Shown piece by piece: positions 35,119 through 43,805 of a DNA stretch of 64,000 nucleotides (position 1 is its first letter; each line of letters starts with the position of its first letter). The notes below the pieces were generated by a model, which saw only the letters and a program-made list of their open reading frames with translations, made no database searches and was not told the origin of the DNA. The position numbers were made by a program, and so were the translations under genes. Source of the DNA: Cryobacterium sp. PH31-L1 (GTDB taxonomy: Bacteria > Actinomycetota > Actinomycetes > Actinomycetales > Microbacteriaceae); the NCBI RefSeq assembly GCF_030063145.1, contig NZ_JASISM010000003.1, positions 124,001-188,000 on the forward strand. The letters run 5' to 3'.

Positions 35119-36151
35119 GGCGGTACTCCAATACGCGTTGCACTCCGAAGAGAATGCGGTCAATGTTCGGGATGTACTCGTCTTCCAGGTCGCCAGACGG
35201 GTACGGCACGTCGAAGCCGGTCACCCGCTCGACCGGTGCCCGCAGCGTGTCGAAACAGCTCTGCGAGACGAGCGCGGCCACCTCCGCGCCGAGGCCAATG
35301 GTGTGCGGCCCCTCGTGCACGACGACGGCGCGACGGGTGCGCGAAATGGATGCCGCCAGCCCCGCTTCGTCGATCGGCTTCAGCCAGCGCAGGTCGAGCA
35401 CCTCGAGTTCGATGCCGTCTTCCGCGGCCAGCTCCGCCACCTGGAGGCAGCGGGAGACCATGGCGCCCCAGGCGATGAGAGTCGCGTGCTTTCCCGGGCG
35501 GGCGATCACCGAACCCTCGAGGGAGGCGATGTCTTCGTCAGCAGCGAGGTCGACCCCGGCCTTGTTCCAGTAGCGCGCCTTCGGCTCCATGAAGATGACC
35601 GGGTCGGGCATCGAGGCGGCGTGCTTGAGCAGGTGATAGGCCTGCTGCGGGTTGGCGGGCGACACGACCTTGAGTCCTGGCACGTGCGCGAAGAGCGATT
35701 CGAGGCTTTCGCCGTGGTGTTCGGGGGCGCGAATGCCGCCGAAGCTGGGCACGCGCAGCGTCACCTGCATCGGGAGGGTGCCACGGCTGCGATAGTTCAT
35801 GCGAGCCAGCTGCGTGATGATCTGGTTCACGGCCGGGTAGGCGAAGCCGTCGAACTGCACCTCGGGAATCGGGTGGAACCCGGCCATGGCCAGACCAATC
35901 GCAGTGCCGAGAATGCCCGACTCTGCCAGCGGGGTGTCAAAGACTCGGTTCGCGCCGAAGCGCTGCTGCAGGCCGTCGGTGACCCGAAAGACACCGCCGA
36001 GCAGGCCGACGTCTTCGCCGAAGATGAGGGCACGGTCGTCGGTGTCGAGAATCTCGCCGAGCGCGCGGTTGATGGCCTGCTGCATGGAGAGCTGCAGGAG
36101 CGGTGTCTCCCGCACGATTTCTAAAGTGGCGCTCTTCGTGGACTCAGACAT
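35111..36151 (-). CDS. 2-oxoacid dehydrogenase E1 component, beta subunit
   Basis: A 346-residue transketolase-like subunit. GEDVGLLGGVFRVT near residue 40, FDTPLAESGILGTAIG, and the EPKARYW region match E1-beta of branched-chain 2-oxoacid or acetoin dehydrogenases. With E1-alpha it binds thiamine diphosphate and decarboxylates the 2-oxoacid, passing the acyl group to the lipoyl domain. The start at 36151 overlaps the E1-alpha stop by 8 bases with GAGG upstream; the frame is open further but that sequence is not E1-like. Confidence 0.92.
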   Translation of the reverse strand: MSESTKSATLEIVRETPLLQLSMQQAINRALGEILDTDDRALIFGEDVGLLGGVFRVTDGLQQRFGANRVFDTPLAESGILGTAIGLAMAGFHPIPEVQFDGFAYPAVNQIITQLARMNYRSRGTLPMQVTLRVPSFGGIRAPEHHGESLESLFAHVPGLKVVSPANPQQAYHLLKHAASMPDPVIFMEPKARYWNKAGVDLAADEDIASLEGSVIARPGKHATLIAWGAMVSRCLQVAELAAEDGIELEVLDLRWLKPIDEAGLAASISRTRRAVVVHEGPHTIGLGAEVAALVSQSCFDTLRAPVERVTGFDVPYPSGDLEDEYIPNIDRILFGVQRVLEYRRG

Positions 36152-37214
36152 GCTCGGATTCCTCTCTCCACTGGCGCGCCTGGGCGCCGAGCGTCGGGGT
36201 TGATTCTTGAAAAACGAAGTCGAACATTTCGCTGCCGGGGCGGCTTTCGAGGGCCACGACGCCGTCGCGAATCTCGTCGGCCCGCGTCTGAGCATCCGCG
36301 TCGGATTTGTCGAAGAAGGACGCATCGGCCACGCCCTGCTCGACCAGCACCGACCGAAACCGCCTGAGCGGATCTTCGCCGCCGTCGATTTTCTCGTCAT
36401 CGAGGGTGCGGTAGCGGCCGGGGTCGTCGCTCGTGGAGTGCGGGCCGCGCCGATAGGTCATGGCCTCGACCACGACCGGGCCGAGTCCGGCCCGGGCATG
36501 GGCGACCGCGCGCTGAGTGGCCTCCAGCACGGCGAGCACGTCGTTGCCGTCGATGCGCAGGGCCGGCATGCCGTAGCCTGCTGCGCGAGCGGCGACCGAG
36601 CCGCCGGCCACCTGCTGCTCGGTCGGCACCGAAATGGCCCAGCCGTTGTTCTGCACGAAGAACACCACCGGCGCCTTCAGAATGGCGGCGAAGTTCATGG
36701 CCTCGTGCACATCACCCTGCGAGCTCGCTCCGTCGCCGAGAAACGCCAGGCCAACTCCGAGACCGCCCAGCGAGGCCCCGTTCAAAGTCTGACCGTGCGC
36801 CCAGCCGACCGCGTGCAGAACGGATCCACCGACGACAGCCTGAAACGGTGCGAAGTGGCTGGCGACCGGGTCGTAGAGCCCGCCGTGCCAGATGGCCTTG
36901 TGGGTCGACATGTAGTCCACCATGTTCACACCGAGCGTGTAGGCCACGCCCATCTCGCGGTAGCTCGGGAAGACGAAGTCTCGGGTCTTGTCGACGGCGA
37001 ATCCAGCGCCGACCTGGGCTGCTTCCTGCCCCAGCATCGGCGCGTAACCGGGAATGAGTCCCTGCCGCTGCCAGGCCACGGCCGAGGTGTCGAGCTGGCG
37101 CACGTTCGCCAGCATCCGGTACACGTCGAGGAGGCGGGCTGGGCCTCGAGCTGCATCATCCGCTGGAGAAGTGGACAGGGTGTCGAGCGTGGCAGCGAGT
37201 GCACGAGGCGCCAT
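36144..37214 (-). CDS. 2-oxoacid dehydrogenase E1 component, alpha subunit
   Basis: A 356-residue subunit. The thiamine diphosphate motif is clear: GDGASSQGDVHEA, then about 20 residues, then QNNGWAIS. The phosphorylation-loop-like HSTSDDPGRYR also fits the E1-alpha of branched-chain 2-oxoacid dehydrogenase (BkdA-like). The ATG at 37214 follows AAGGAG at six bases; a GTG at 37244 is in frame but lacks a site. It leads the operon E1-alpha, E1-beta, lipoyl protein, hydrolase, and is divergent from an Lrp regulator, which often controls such operons. No E3 gene is in the window. Confidence 0.92.
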   Translation of the reverse strand: MAPRALAATLDTLSTSPADDAARGPARLLDVYRMLANVRQLDTSAVAWQRQGLIPGYAPMLGQEAAQVGAGFAVDKTRDFVFPSYREMGVAYTLGVNMVDYMSTHKAIWHGGLYDPVASHFAPFQAVVGGSVLHAVGWAHGQTLNGASLGGLGVGLAFLGDGASSQGDVHEAMNFAAILKAPVVFFVQNNGWAISVPTEQQVAGGSVAARAAGYGMPALRIDGNDVLAVLEATQRAVAHARAGLGPVVVEAMTYRRGPHSTSDDPGRYRTLDDEKIDGGEDPLRRFRSVLVEQGVADASFFDKSDADAQTRADEIRDGVVALESRPGSEMFDFVFQESTPTLGAQARQWREESEHV

Positions 37215-37250
37215 GCTGGCTCCTTCCATCGGTGGGCGGGTCACAGTAAA

Positions 37251-37350
37251 GTTAGTGACTTTGCCCAGCGTTCGCCACAGTGACTAATTGGAGTGCACAA
37301 TCTGCGAAAAATTGTGCGTGTTTGAGTCAAATCACCGTACAGTTAGTACA
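37251..37350. promoter_or_regulatory. Divergent promoter/operator region between E1-alpha and the Lrp gene
   Basis: Several related sites sit here: GTTAGTGACT (37251-37260), AGTGACTAA (37279-37287), the inverted repeat GCACAAT-N9-ATTGTGC (37295-37317), and GTAC-AGTTA-GTAC (37338-37350). Repeated, helically phased dyads are what Lrp/AsnC octamers bind, and an Lrp gene starts 40 bases further on. Binding is inferred. Confidence 0.5.
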
Positions 37351-37390
37351 TTCATCACCACAGCATTAGCGGCACGTGAAAGGTCACGTC

Positions 37391-37897
37391 ATGGACATCG
37401 ATTCTCTGGATTCCCGCCTCGTCACCCTGTTCTGCGAGCGCCCCAAGCTCTCGGTGCTCGAGGCCTCGCGTCGGCTCAAGGTGGCCAGAGCCACGGTGCA
37501 AGCCCGGCTCGACCGACTGATGAGCCGCGGGGTGATCAAGTCCTGGGCTCCGGCGCTCAACCCGAGCGAGTTCGGGTTTCCGGTCACCGCCTACTGCTCA
37601 CTCACCGTGCGGCAGGACTCCGGCCACGCCGTCGTTGTCGCGGCCCTCGCCAAAATACCGGAGATTCTCGAACTGCACACGGTCTCGGGCGACAGCGACA
37701 TGCTCGCTCGTGTCGTCGCCCGGTCGAACGCCGACGTGCAGCGGGTGCTCGACCTGATCGTCGCGACGCAGACGGTCGTGCGCTCCTCGAGCGTGATCGT
37801 GCTGCAGACCCACATCGAGGCGCAGGCTCTCGCTCTGTTGCAGGCCACCGCCACCGGCGCGCCCATGCCCGCCGCACCGGCCCGCACTGCGGGCTAA
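37391..37897 (+). CDS. Lrp/AsnC-family transcriptional regulator
   Basis: A 168-residue regulator. The N-terminal winged helix-turn-helix covers residues 5-60 (LSVLEASRRLKVARATVQAR), and the C-terminal half is the RAM ligand-binding domain, with VSGDSDMLARVVA in the expected place. Family members sense amino acids and often control branched-chain 2-oxoacid dehydrogenase operons, as BkdR does; the divergent E1 operon fits this. AAAGG lies before the ATG at 37391. It is slightly basic and has an Ala/Pro-rich tail. Confidence 0.9.
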   Translation: MDIDSLDSRLVTLFCERPKLSVLEASRRLKVARATVQARLDRLMSRGVIKSWAPALNPSEFGFPVTAYCSLTVRQDSGHAVVVAALAKIPEILELHTVSGDSDMLARVVARSNADVQRVLDLIVATQTVVRSSSVIVLQTHIEAQALALLQATATGAPMPAAPARTAG

Positions 37898-37912
37898 TCG
37901 CCCTCCGCGTCT

Positions 37913-38082
37913 GTCGCGGCACTGGTTAGAGTTCGGGGCACCCCTAGTTGGGAGTGCCCCGACGGCCAAGGGGTGCCGCGAGCGCGGCCGGGCGATACAC
38001 CCCGTCGCGGCATTCGTTAGAGTTCGGGGCCCCCCTTGTAGGAGTGCCGCCAACTCCAAGGAGTGCCGCGAGCGCCGCGGGA
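37913..38082. repeat. Two tandem imperfect copies of a 91-base intergenic repeat
   Basis: Copy 1 starts at 37913 and copy 2 at 38004, both with GTCGCGGCAYTSGTTAGAG, then TTCGGGGC, a variable centre, and GAGTGCC...CCAAGG-GTGCCGCGAGCGC. Copy 1 can fold in two exclusive ways: GGGGCAC with GTGCCCC, or GGCACCCC with GGGGTGCC. A related core occurs at 33955-33970. The rest of the 293-base gap between the Lrp gene and the helicase holds the GAGATAATAG element near 38143 that may be the helicase -10 region. Confidence 0.7.
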
Positions 38083-38190
38083 CGAGCGCGCGGCCGCGCA
38101 GCCCCGTGAGCCACCGAGTTGAGCGCGGGCGGCCAGCCTCCCGTGAGATAATAGAGGTTGGTCCCTTTTTCTTACGGAGCTCCCACACCT

Positions 38191-41100
38191 ATGGCCCATT
38201 CCCTCAGCACGCACGAGATCGCCCGCATCGTCGGCAGCCAGTCGTTCTCGCGCGGTGAACGATACGCCCGCAACGGACATGTCACCGAACAGTCCTGGGC
38301 CCCGTCGGGAACACACCTCACCGGTCGCGTCAGCGGCACCAGCCCGCAGCCGTACACCGTGCTCGTCTCGTTCACACTGAACGCCGCAGGCCAGGCCGTT
38401 CGAGCCAGCGGTACCTGCACCTGCCCGATGGGGAGCAACTGCAAGCACGTCGCCGCTCTGCTTCTGGCCAGCCGCAGTACGCGCGCCGAGCTGAACGCCG
38501 AGCGCAACGCCTCCAACGTGCGAGCGATCGGCGACCGCCGCACCCCCGTCTTCGAATCGACCTTCGTGCCGGCCGCCTACCAGCCACCGACGCCGTCCCC
38601 CGTTGTTCCGATTCGCCCGCCCGTCCCGGCCTGGCGCGCGGCCCTGGCTCCTCTGGCCAAGCCGACCGGCGAGGCCTCCACCAGCACGGCCCTCGCGCTG
38701 CAATTCGACCTCCTCGACCCCGCTTACAGTCCCAACCGGCGCCCGGGTCCCCGCCGCCTCGGCGCCCGCCCCATGGTCATGGGCAAGAAAGGCAAGTGGA
38801 TTCGGGGCAACCTCACCTGGGACAACCTGTCCTGGACCCCGGGCACCTACAACCGCGGTCACCGCAAGATTCTCAACGCTCTCTACGCCCTCTCGGCCAC
38901 CGGTCAGCGCTATTACAGCTATACCGACCACTGGCTCTACCTTGACAACTTCGAGAACAAAGCCCTCTGGGACCTTCTGCACGAAGCCCAGTTGAGCGGT
39001 CTGCCCATGGTCTGCGCGACGGATGCCCAGAATCCCGTTCTGCTCTCCCCCACGCCGGCCGCGCTCGAGATCGACATTCGGCGCGACGACGAGGGGCTGC
39101 TGCTGAGCCCGCTTCTCGTACTGAACGAACAGCTGCATCGCGGTGCCGAATTCGGTTTTATCGGGGACCCGGCGCACGGCGCCTATACTTTCCTGAGCCC
39201 GGCCGACCCGCTCGCGACCGGCAAGCAGCTCACTCTCGCCCCGTTGATTGCGCAGGTCAGCTCCGAGATTCGGGCGCTCGCGGTCACCGGCGGCTTCGAC
39301 ATTCCGGCCGACGACGAAGCCACATTCCTCGCCGACTATTACCCCTTTCTCCAGCAAAAGCTGACTCTGACCAGCCACGATGCCTCGTTCGAGCTGCCCA
39401 GGACGGCCCGTCCGCAGCTCGCACTCACTATCACCCACCAAACTGATGCCCGCATCACCCTCGCCTGGGAGTGGCAGTACGTCGCGCCCACCGACGTAGC
39501 CAAGCCCGCTGCGGCAACCACTGCTGCGACCGGCGGCTCGGGCGGAGCTACTGCGCCCGGCCCGGCGGTGGCATCCTCTATTGTTGCCGCTGCCGACCAC
39601 GTCGACACCACGACTGCCGCGGTCGGCATTGAATCCGTACTGTACCGCCACCCCCTGCGCCCCACCCCGGGCGACACCCGCTTTCGCGATGCGACCCGAG
39701 AGAGCGTTATCCTGCATGAGGTCGAACGCACGATTACGTCGTTCGTGGCCCTGTGGCAGCCCGCCACCCCGATCAGCCAGGCTCGATTGCTCGAGCGCTC
39801 CGAGCTGCGCGGTGCCGTCATGATCAGCTTTCTCGGCGAGACCGTGACGAAGCTCGAAGCGGCTGGCATCGTCGTGCAGGTCTCCGCCGACGCCCCGAGC
39901 TACCGCGAAGCCGACGAAGCGCCCGTGATCAGCCTCGCCACCACCGAGAGCACCGATACCCGCGACTGGTTCGACCTCGCCGTGACGGTTTCGATCGAGG
40001 GCGAAGACATTCCCTTCGACGACCTGTTTCGAGCGCTGGCCACCGACCAGGACCTGATGATCCTCGACAGCGGCACCTATTTCAGCCTCGACCGACCCGA
40101 GCTGCAGCAGTTGCGCCGCCTGATCGAAGAGGCGCGCGGCCTGCAGGAGAGCAACGCCGGCACGCTAGGTCTCAGTCGCTTTCAGGCGGACCTGTGGGAC
40201 GAACTGCAGCTGCTCGGCGTCGTGGCCGAACAGGCCGCCACGTGGCGCAGCGCTGTCGAGGGATTGTCTGAGGCCGCACCGATCGCCGAACGTTCACTGC
40301 CGCCAGCCGTGCACGCCACCCTGCGCGCCTACCAGCAGACCGGATTCGACTGGCTCAGTTTTCTCTACGACCACCAGCTCGGCGGCGTGCTCGCCGACGA
40401 CATGGGGCTCGGCAAGACCTTGCAGGCCATCGCCCTCATCGCCCACGCTCGCGACACGCAGCGCGACTCGGAAGGCGCCGCCCGCAAGCCGTTCCTCGTT
40501 GTCGCCCCGACAAGCGTCGTCTCGAACTGGGCCACCGAGTGCGCCAGATTCGCGCCCGACCTCGCCACGGTCGCCATCACGCAGACGGCTGGCAAGCGCG
40601 GCTCCAGCCTGCACGACGTGATGGGCCAAGCGGATGTCGTGATCACCTCCTACACGCTGTTCCGGCTCGACTTCGAGGAGTACAACGCTCAGGACTGGGC
40701 CGGCCTGCTGCTCGACGAAGCCCAGTTCGTGAAGAACCACCAGAGCAAGGCGCACGTCTGCGCGCGTCGCCTGCGCACCCCGTTCAAGCTCGCCATCACC
40801 GGCACGCCCATGGAGAACAACCTCATGGAACTGTGGTCGCTGCTCTCCATCACGGCGCCCGGACTGTTTCCGAGCCCCAGCCGCTTCGCCGACTACTATC
40901 GCAAGCCGATTGAAACGGATGCCGACGCCGAGCGTCTCGCGCAGCTGCGCCGCCGCATCCGTCCCTTCATGCTGCGCCGCACCAAGGCCGAGGTAGCCAG
41001 CGACCTGCCGGAGAAGCAAGAGCAGGTGCTCGAACTCGACCTGCACCCGCGGCACCGCAAGGTCTACGACATGCACCTCGCCCGAGAGCGCCAGAAGGTC

Positions 41101-41721
41101 CTCGGCCTGATCGAGGACATGAATGCGAACCGGTTTGAGATCTTTCGCTCGCTCACCATGCTGCGCCAGCTCAGCCTCGACGCCAGCCTGTACGACGCGA
41201 AGTACGACGCGATCCCGTCGACCAAACTCGATGCCCTGCTCGAACTGCTCGAGGACACCGTCGCGGAGGGCCACCGCACCCTCATCTTCAGCCAGTTCAC
41301 CCAGTACCTCGGCAAGGCACGCGACCGGCTCGATGCCGCCGGCATCACGTACTCCTACCTCGACGGCAAGACCCGCAACCGGGCCAAGGCGATCAGCGAC
41401 TTCAAAGAGGGCACCAGCTCGGTCTTTCTGATCAGCCTCAAGGCCGGCGGATTCGGCCTCAACCTCACCGAGGCCGATTACGTCATTCTGCTCGACCCGT
41501 GGTGGAACCCGGCCACCGAAGCCCAGGCCGTCGACCGCGTGCATCGCATCGGCCAGACCAAGAACGTCATGGTCTACCGGCTGGTCTCCAAGGACACCAT
41601 CGAAGAGAAGGTCATGGCCCTCAAGGCCACCAAGGCCCGCCTGTTCGAGAGTGTCATGACCGACGGCGCCCCAGCCGGCACCGCGCTGACGGCCGCCGAC
41701 ATTCGAGAGCTCCTGGCTTGA
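38191..41721 (+). CDS. SNF2-family DEAD/DEAH-box helicase with SWIM zinc finger (HelZ-like)
   Basis: A 1176-residue ATPase. A SWIM finger at the N-terminus has ligands C76, C78, C84 and H86. A long middle region with an Ala/Gly-rich linker (about residues 440-475) leads to the SNF2 core: motif I DDMGLGKT near 735-742, motif II DEAQ (in place of DEAH) near 842, and motif VI DRVHRIGQ near 1110. Bacterial proteins of this type translocate on DNA and may remodel RNA polymerase or other complexes (RapA-like). The ATG at 38191 follows GGAG. It is not in an obvious operon; a stem-loop follows. Confidence 0.92.
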   Translation: MAHSLSTHEIARIVGSQSFSRGERYARNGHVTEQSWAPSGTHLTGRVSGTSPQPYTVLVSFTLNAAGQAVRASGTCTCPMGSNCKHVAALLLASRSTRAELNAERNASNVRAIGDRRTPVFESTFVPAAYQPPTPSPVVPIRPPVPAWRAALAPLAKPTGEASTSTALALQFDLLDPAYSPNRRPGPRRLGARPMVMGKKGKWIRGNLTWDNLSWTPGTYNRGHRKILNALYALSATGQRYYSYTDHWLYLDNFENKALWDLLHEAQLSGLPMVCATDAQNPVLLSPTPAALEIDIRRDDEGLLLSPLLVLNEQLHRGAEFGFIGDPAHGAYTFLSPADPLATGKQLTLAPLIAQVSSEIRALAVTGGFDIPADDEATFLADYYPFLQQKLTLTSHDASFELPRTARPQLALTITHQTDARITLAWEWQYVAPTDVAKPAAATTAATGGSGGATAPGPAVASSIVAAADHVDTTTAAVGIESVLYRHPLRPTPGDTRFRDATRESVILHEVERTITSFVALWQPATPISQARLLERSELRGAVMISFLGETVTKLEAAGIVVQVSADAPSYREADEAPVISLATTESTDTRDWFDLAVTVSIEGEDIPFDDLFRALATDQDLMILDSGTYFSLDRPELQQLRRLIEEARGLQESNAGTLGLSRFQADLWDELQLLGVVAEQAATWRSAVEGLSEAAPIAERSLPPAVHATLRAYQQTGFDWLSFLYDHQLGGVLADDMGLGKTLQAIALIAHARDTQRDSEGAARKPFLVVAPTSVVSNWATECARFAPDLATVAITQTAGKRGSSLHDVMGQADVVITSYTLFRLDFEEYNAQDWAGLLLDEAQFVKNHQSKAHVCARRLRTPFKLAITGTPMENNLMELWSLLSITAPGLFPSPSRFADYYRKPIETDADAERLAQLRRRIRPFMLRRTKAEVASDLPEKQEQVLELDLHPRHRKVYDMHLARERQKVLGLIEDMNANRFEIFRSLTMLRQLSLDASLYDAKYDAIPSTKLDALLELLEDTVAEGHRTLIFSQFTQYLGKARDRLDAAGITYSYLDGKTRNRAKAISDFKEGTSSVFLISLKAGGFGLNLTEADYVILLDPWWNPATEAQAVDRVHRIGQTKNVMVYRLVSKDTIEEKVMALKATKARLFESVMTDGAPAGTALTAADIRELLA

Positions 41722-41738
41722 CCTGCTTCCCCACACCA

Positions 41739-41768
41739 CCACTTTCCAGGCCCGGTCCCGGAAAGTGG
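41739..41768 (+). terminator. Stem-loop after the SNF2 helicase gene
   Basis: CCACTTTCC (41739-41747) pairs with GGAAAGTGG (41760-41768) with a 12-base loop, 18 bases after the stop codon. There is no T-tract, so termination is only suggested. Confidence 0.45.
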
Positions 41769-41883
41769 GACCACGATAGATCATGGGCCCGGCGCGCCAG
41801 CAGCCAGAGCTGAAACCCAGCGTTCACCCGATCCCCCTAGACTGCACGCGACGGCCCCACCTCGCACCTGCAGAAACGGTCCA

Positions 41884-43200
41884 ATGTCCACTATTTTCGA
41901 TCGGGTTGACGCCCGACTGGCGAGAGCGCTGACGCCGAGTCGCCGACTCGCTCTCCAGCGCCCGCGCACCCTCGTGCTCGGTTTTCTCGGTCTCCACACG
42001 GTGTTCCTGTTCGCGCTGCTGCCGACCATCCTCACCGGCGGGGTTCTGGGCGACCTGCCGCTGTACCGCACCTGGGCTGAACTCGGCCTGGAGCACGGCG
42101 ACTGGCAGGGCATCGACACCGAGTGGGTGTACCCGATCGGCGCCATGCTCCCGATCGCCTTCGCGGGCATCGCCGGCCCCCTGCTCTACCAACTGCTCTG
42201 GTTTCTGCTGACGGCCGCCTTGAACGCCATCGCGGTCGGGGCGCTCACCGATTGGGGACGCCGCCGTAGCGGCTTCAAATCGGCCTGGTACTGGTTGTTC
42301 GCGTCGTTTCTGCTGAGTCCGGTGGGATTGCTGCGACTGGAAGGAATCACGGCGCCACTGGTCATCGTCTCACTCGTGCTGCTCGCGAAGCGGCCGATTG
42401 TCGCTGCGGCTGCGCTGACCCTCGCCACGTGGATCAAGGTCTGGCCGGCCGCCGTCGTGCTCGCGGTGGTCACTGTCTCGCCCCGCCGACGCACGGTGGT
42501 GCTCACCGGAGCAATACTGTCGGCGGGGGTGGCGGCATCCGTTTGGCTCTTGGGCGGCCTGCAATTCCTCACCGGATTCGTCACCGAACAATCTGACCGT
42601 GCCCTGCAACTCGAGGCGCCCATCACCACCCCGTGGGTGTGGCTGGCCACGCTCGGCCACCACAGCACGGTCATCTACGAGAACTTCACCATCGCCACCC
42701 GCGAGGTCACCGGCCCCGGCACCGGGCTGGTCGCCTCACTGATGACGCCGGTCATGTTCGGTGCCATAGCGGCGATCTTCGTACTGATGCTGATTGCCCA
42801 GCACCGCCGAACGGATGCCGCCCAGCTGCTGCTGGTCGGCGCGCTCGCCCTGGTCAGCGCCTTCATCGTCTTCAACAAGGTGGGGTCGCCGCAGTACATG
42901 CTGTGGCTGGTGCCGGTGGTCGCGGTCGGTGTGGCCACAAGCTGGGCCCAGTGGCGGGTGCCGGCCGTGCTGATGCTGGCCATCTCGGCATTGACCACGC
43001 TGATCTTTCCCATCTTCTACCTGCCGCTCATTGATGGCGACCTGTTCTCGCTGCTCCTGCTCACCGCGCGCAACGCTCTACTGGTCGTACTGTTCGGCTG
43101 GTCGGTTACGCGCCTCGTGCGACTGGCCTGGGCTGCGCCGGGTCGAGAGATCTTGGCCCGTCGCACACTCCCAGTCGGCCAAGGCAGAATAGACGGGTGA
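41884..43200 (+). CDS. GT87/DUF2029-like polytopic membrane glycosyltransferase
   Basis: A 438-residue membrane protein with ten or more helices. The first outer loop contains GDLPLYRTWAE and DTEWVYPIGA, the acidic loop typical of polyprenyl-phosphate-mannose-dependent (GT-C fold) mannosyltransferases of family GT87. It would act at the outer face of the membrane on lipid-linked or glycolipid acceptors, as in actinobacterial lipomannan synthesis. The stop overlaps the next gene's GTG start. Assignment rests on topology and the first loop, so substrate is open. Confidence 0.7.
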   Translation: MSTIFDRVDARLARALTPSRRLALQRPRTLVLGFLGLHTVFLFALLPTILTGGVLGDLPLYRTWAELGLEHGDWQGIDTEWVYPIGAMLPIAFAGIAGPLLYQLLWFLLTAALNAIAVGALTDWGRRRSGFKSAWYWLFASFLLSPVGLLRLEGITAPLVIVSLVLLAKRPIVAAAALTLATWIKVWPAAVVLAVVTVSPRRRTVVLTGAILSAGVAASVWLLGGLQFLTGFVTEQSDRALQLEAPITTPWVWLATLGHHSTVIYENFTIATREVTGPGTGLVASLMTPVMFGAIAAIFVLMLIAQHRRTDAAQLLLVGALALVSAFIVFNKVGSPQYMLWLVPVVAVGVATSWAQWRVPAVLMLAISALTTLIFPIFYLPLIDGDLFSLLLLTARNALLVVLFGWSVTRLVRLAWAAPGREILARRTLPVGQGRIDG

Positions 43201-43790
43201 CCACGACGACGACCTTCGCCCTCATCCGCCACGGCCAGACCGATTGGAACGCCGCCGCGCGAATTCAGGGCGCCACCGACATCCCGCTCAACGACGTGGG
43301 GCGCGGCCAGGCAGCGGATGCCGTCGCCCCCTTGAAGCGTTACGACTGGGACTTCATCGTCTCGTCCCCGTTGTCACGTGCGGCAGAAACCGCCGACCTC
43401 ATCGGCGAACAGCTCGGACTCGACGAAGCCCGGCGCATTCCGGGTCTGATCGAGCGCAATTACGGGCCAGCCGAGGGCCTCAGTGCCGGCGCTGAACTCG
43501 ACGCGCTGCGTTTTCCCGGCGGATTCCACGGCGCCGAGACCGAGGAAGCAGTCGCTGCTCGGGGTATCGATGCCCTGGGCGAGCTGGCCCGCGAGCACCC
43601 CGGAGCCCGCATCATCGTCGTCGCGCACGGCACGCTCATCCGTTTGAGCCTCGCTCAGGCTCTCGACGCGCGCATCGAGAGCATCAGCAACGCCTCGCTC
43701 AACCTCGTGCACCATCACCACGCCCACGGCGACAACACCCCGGCGTGGCAGCTCGACGTGCTGAACGGCGAGCCGCTCGTGCGCGCCTGA
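43197..43790 (+). CDS. Histidine phosphatase family protein (phosphoglycerate mutase-like)
   Basis: A 197-residue enzyme of the RHG family. LIRHGQTDWN holds the phospho-accepting H12, SPLSRAAETA has the second arginine, LIERNYGPAEG has the catalytic acid region, and VVAHGTLIRL the second histidine. It is probably a broad phosphatase (PhoE/GpmB-like) and not glycolytic. It begins at a GTG overlapping the stop of the GT87 gene (GTGA). Confidence 0.88.
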   Translation: MTTTTTFALIRHGQTDWNAAARIQGATDIPLNDVGRGQAADAVAPLKRYDWDFIVSSPLSRAAETADLIGEQLGLDEARRIPGLIERNYGPAEGLSAGAELDALRFPGGFHGAETEEAVAARGIDALGELAREHPGARIIVVAHGTLIRLSLAQALDARIESISNASLNLVHHHHAHGDNTPAWQLDVLNGEPLVRA

Positions 43791-43805
43791 CCCCTGGTCA
43801 ATCCC

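Noticed and set aside
37913-38082. CRISPR array
   Set aside because: Only two long, diverged copies adjoining each other, no short exact repeats with unique spacers and no cas genes.
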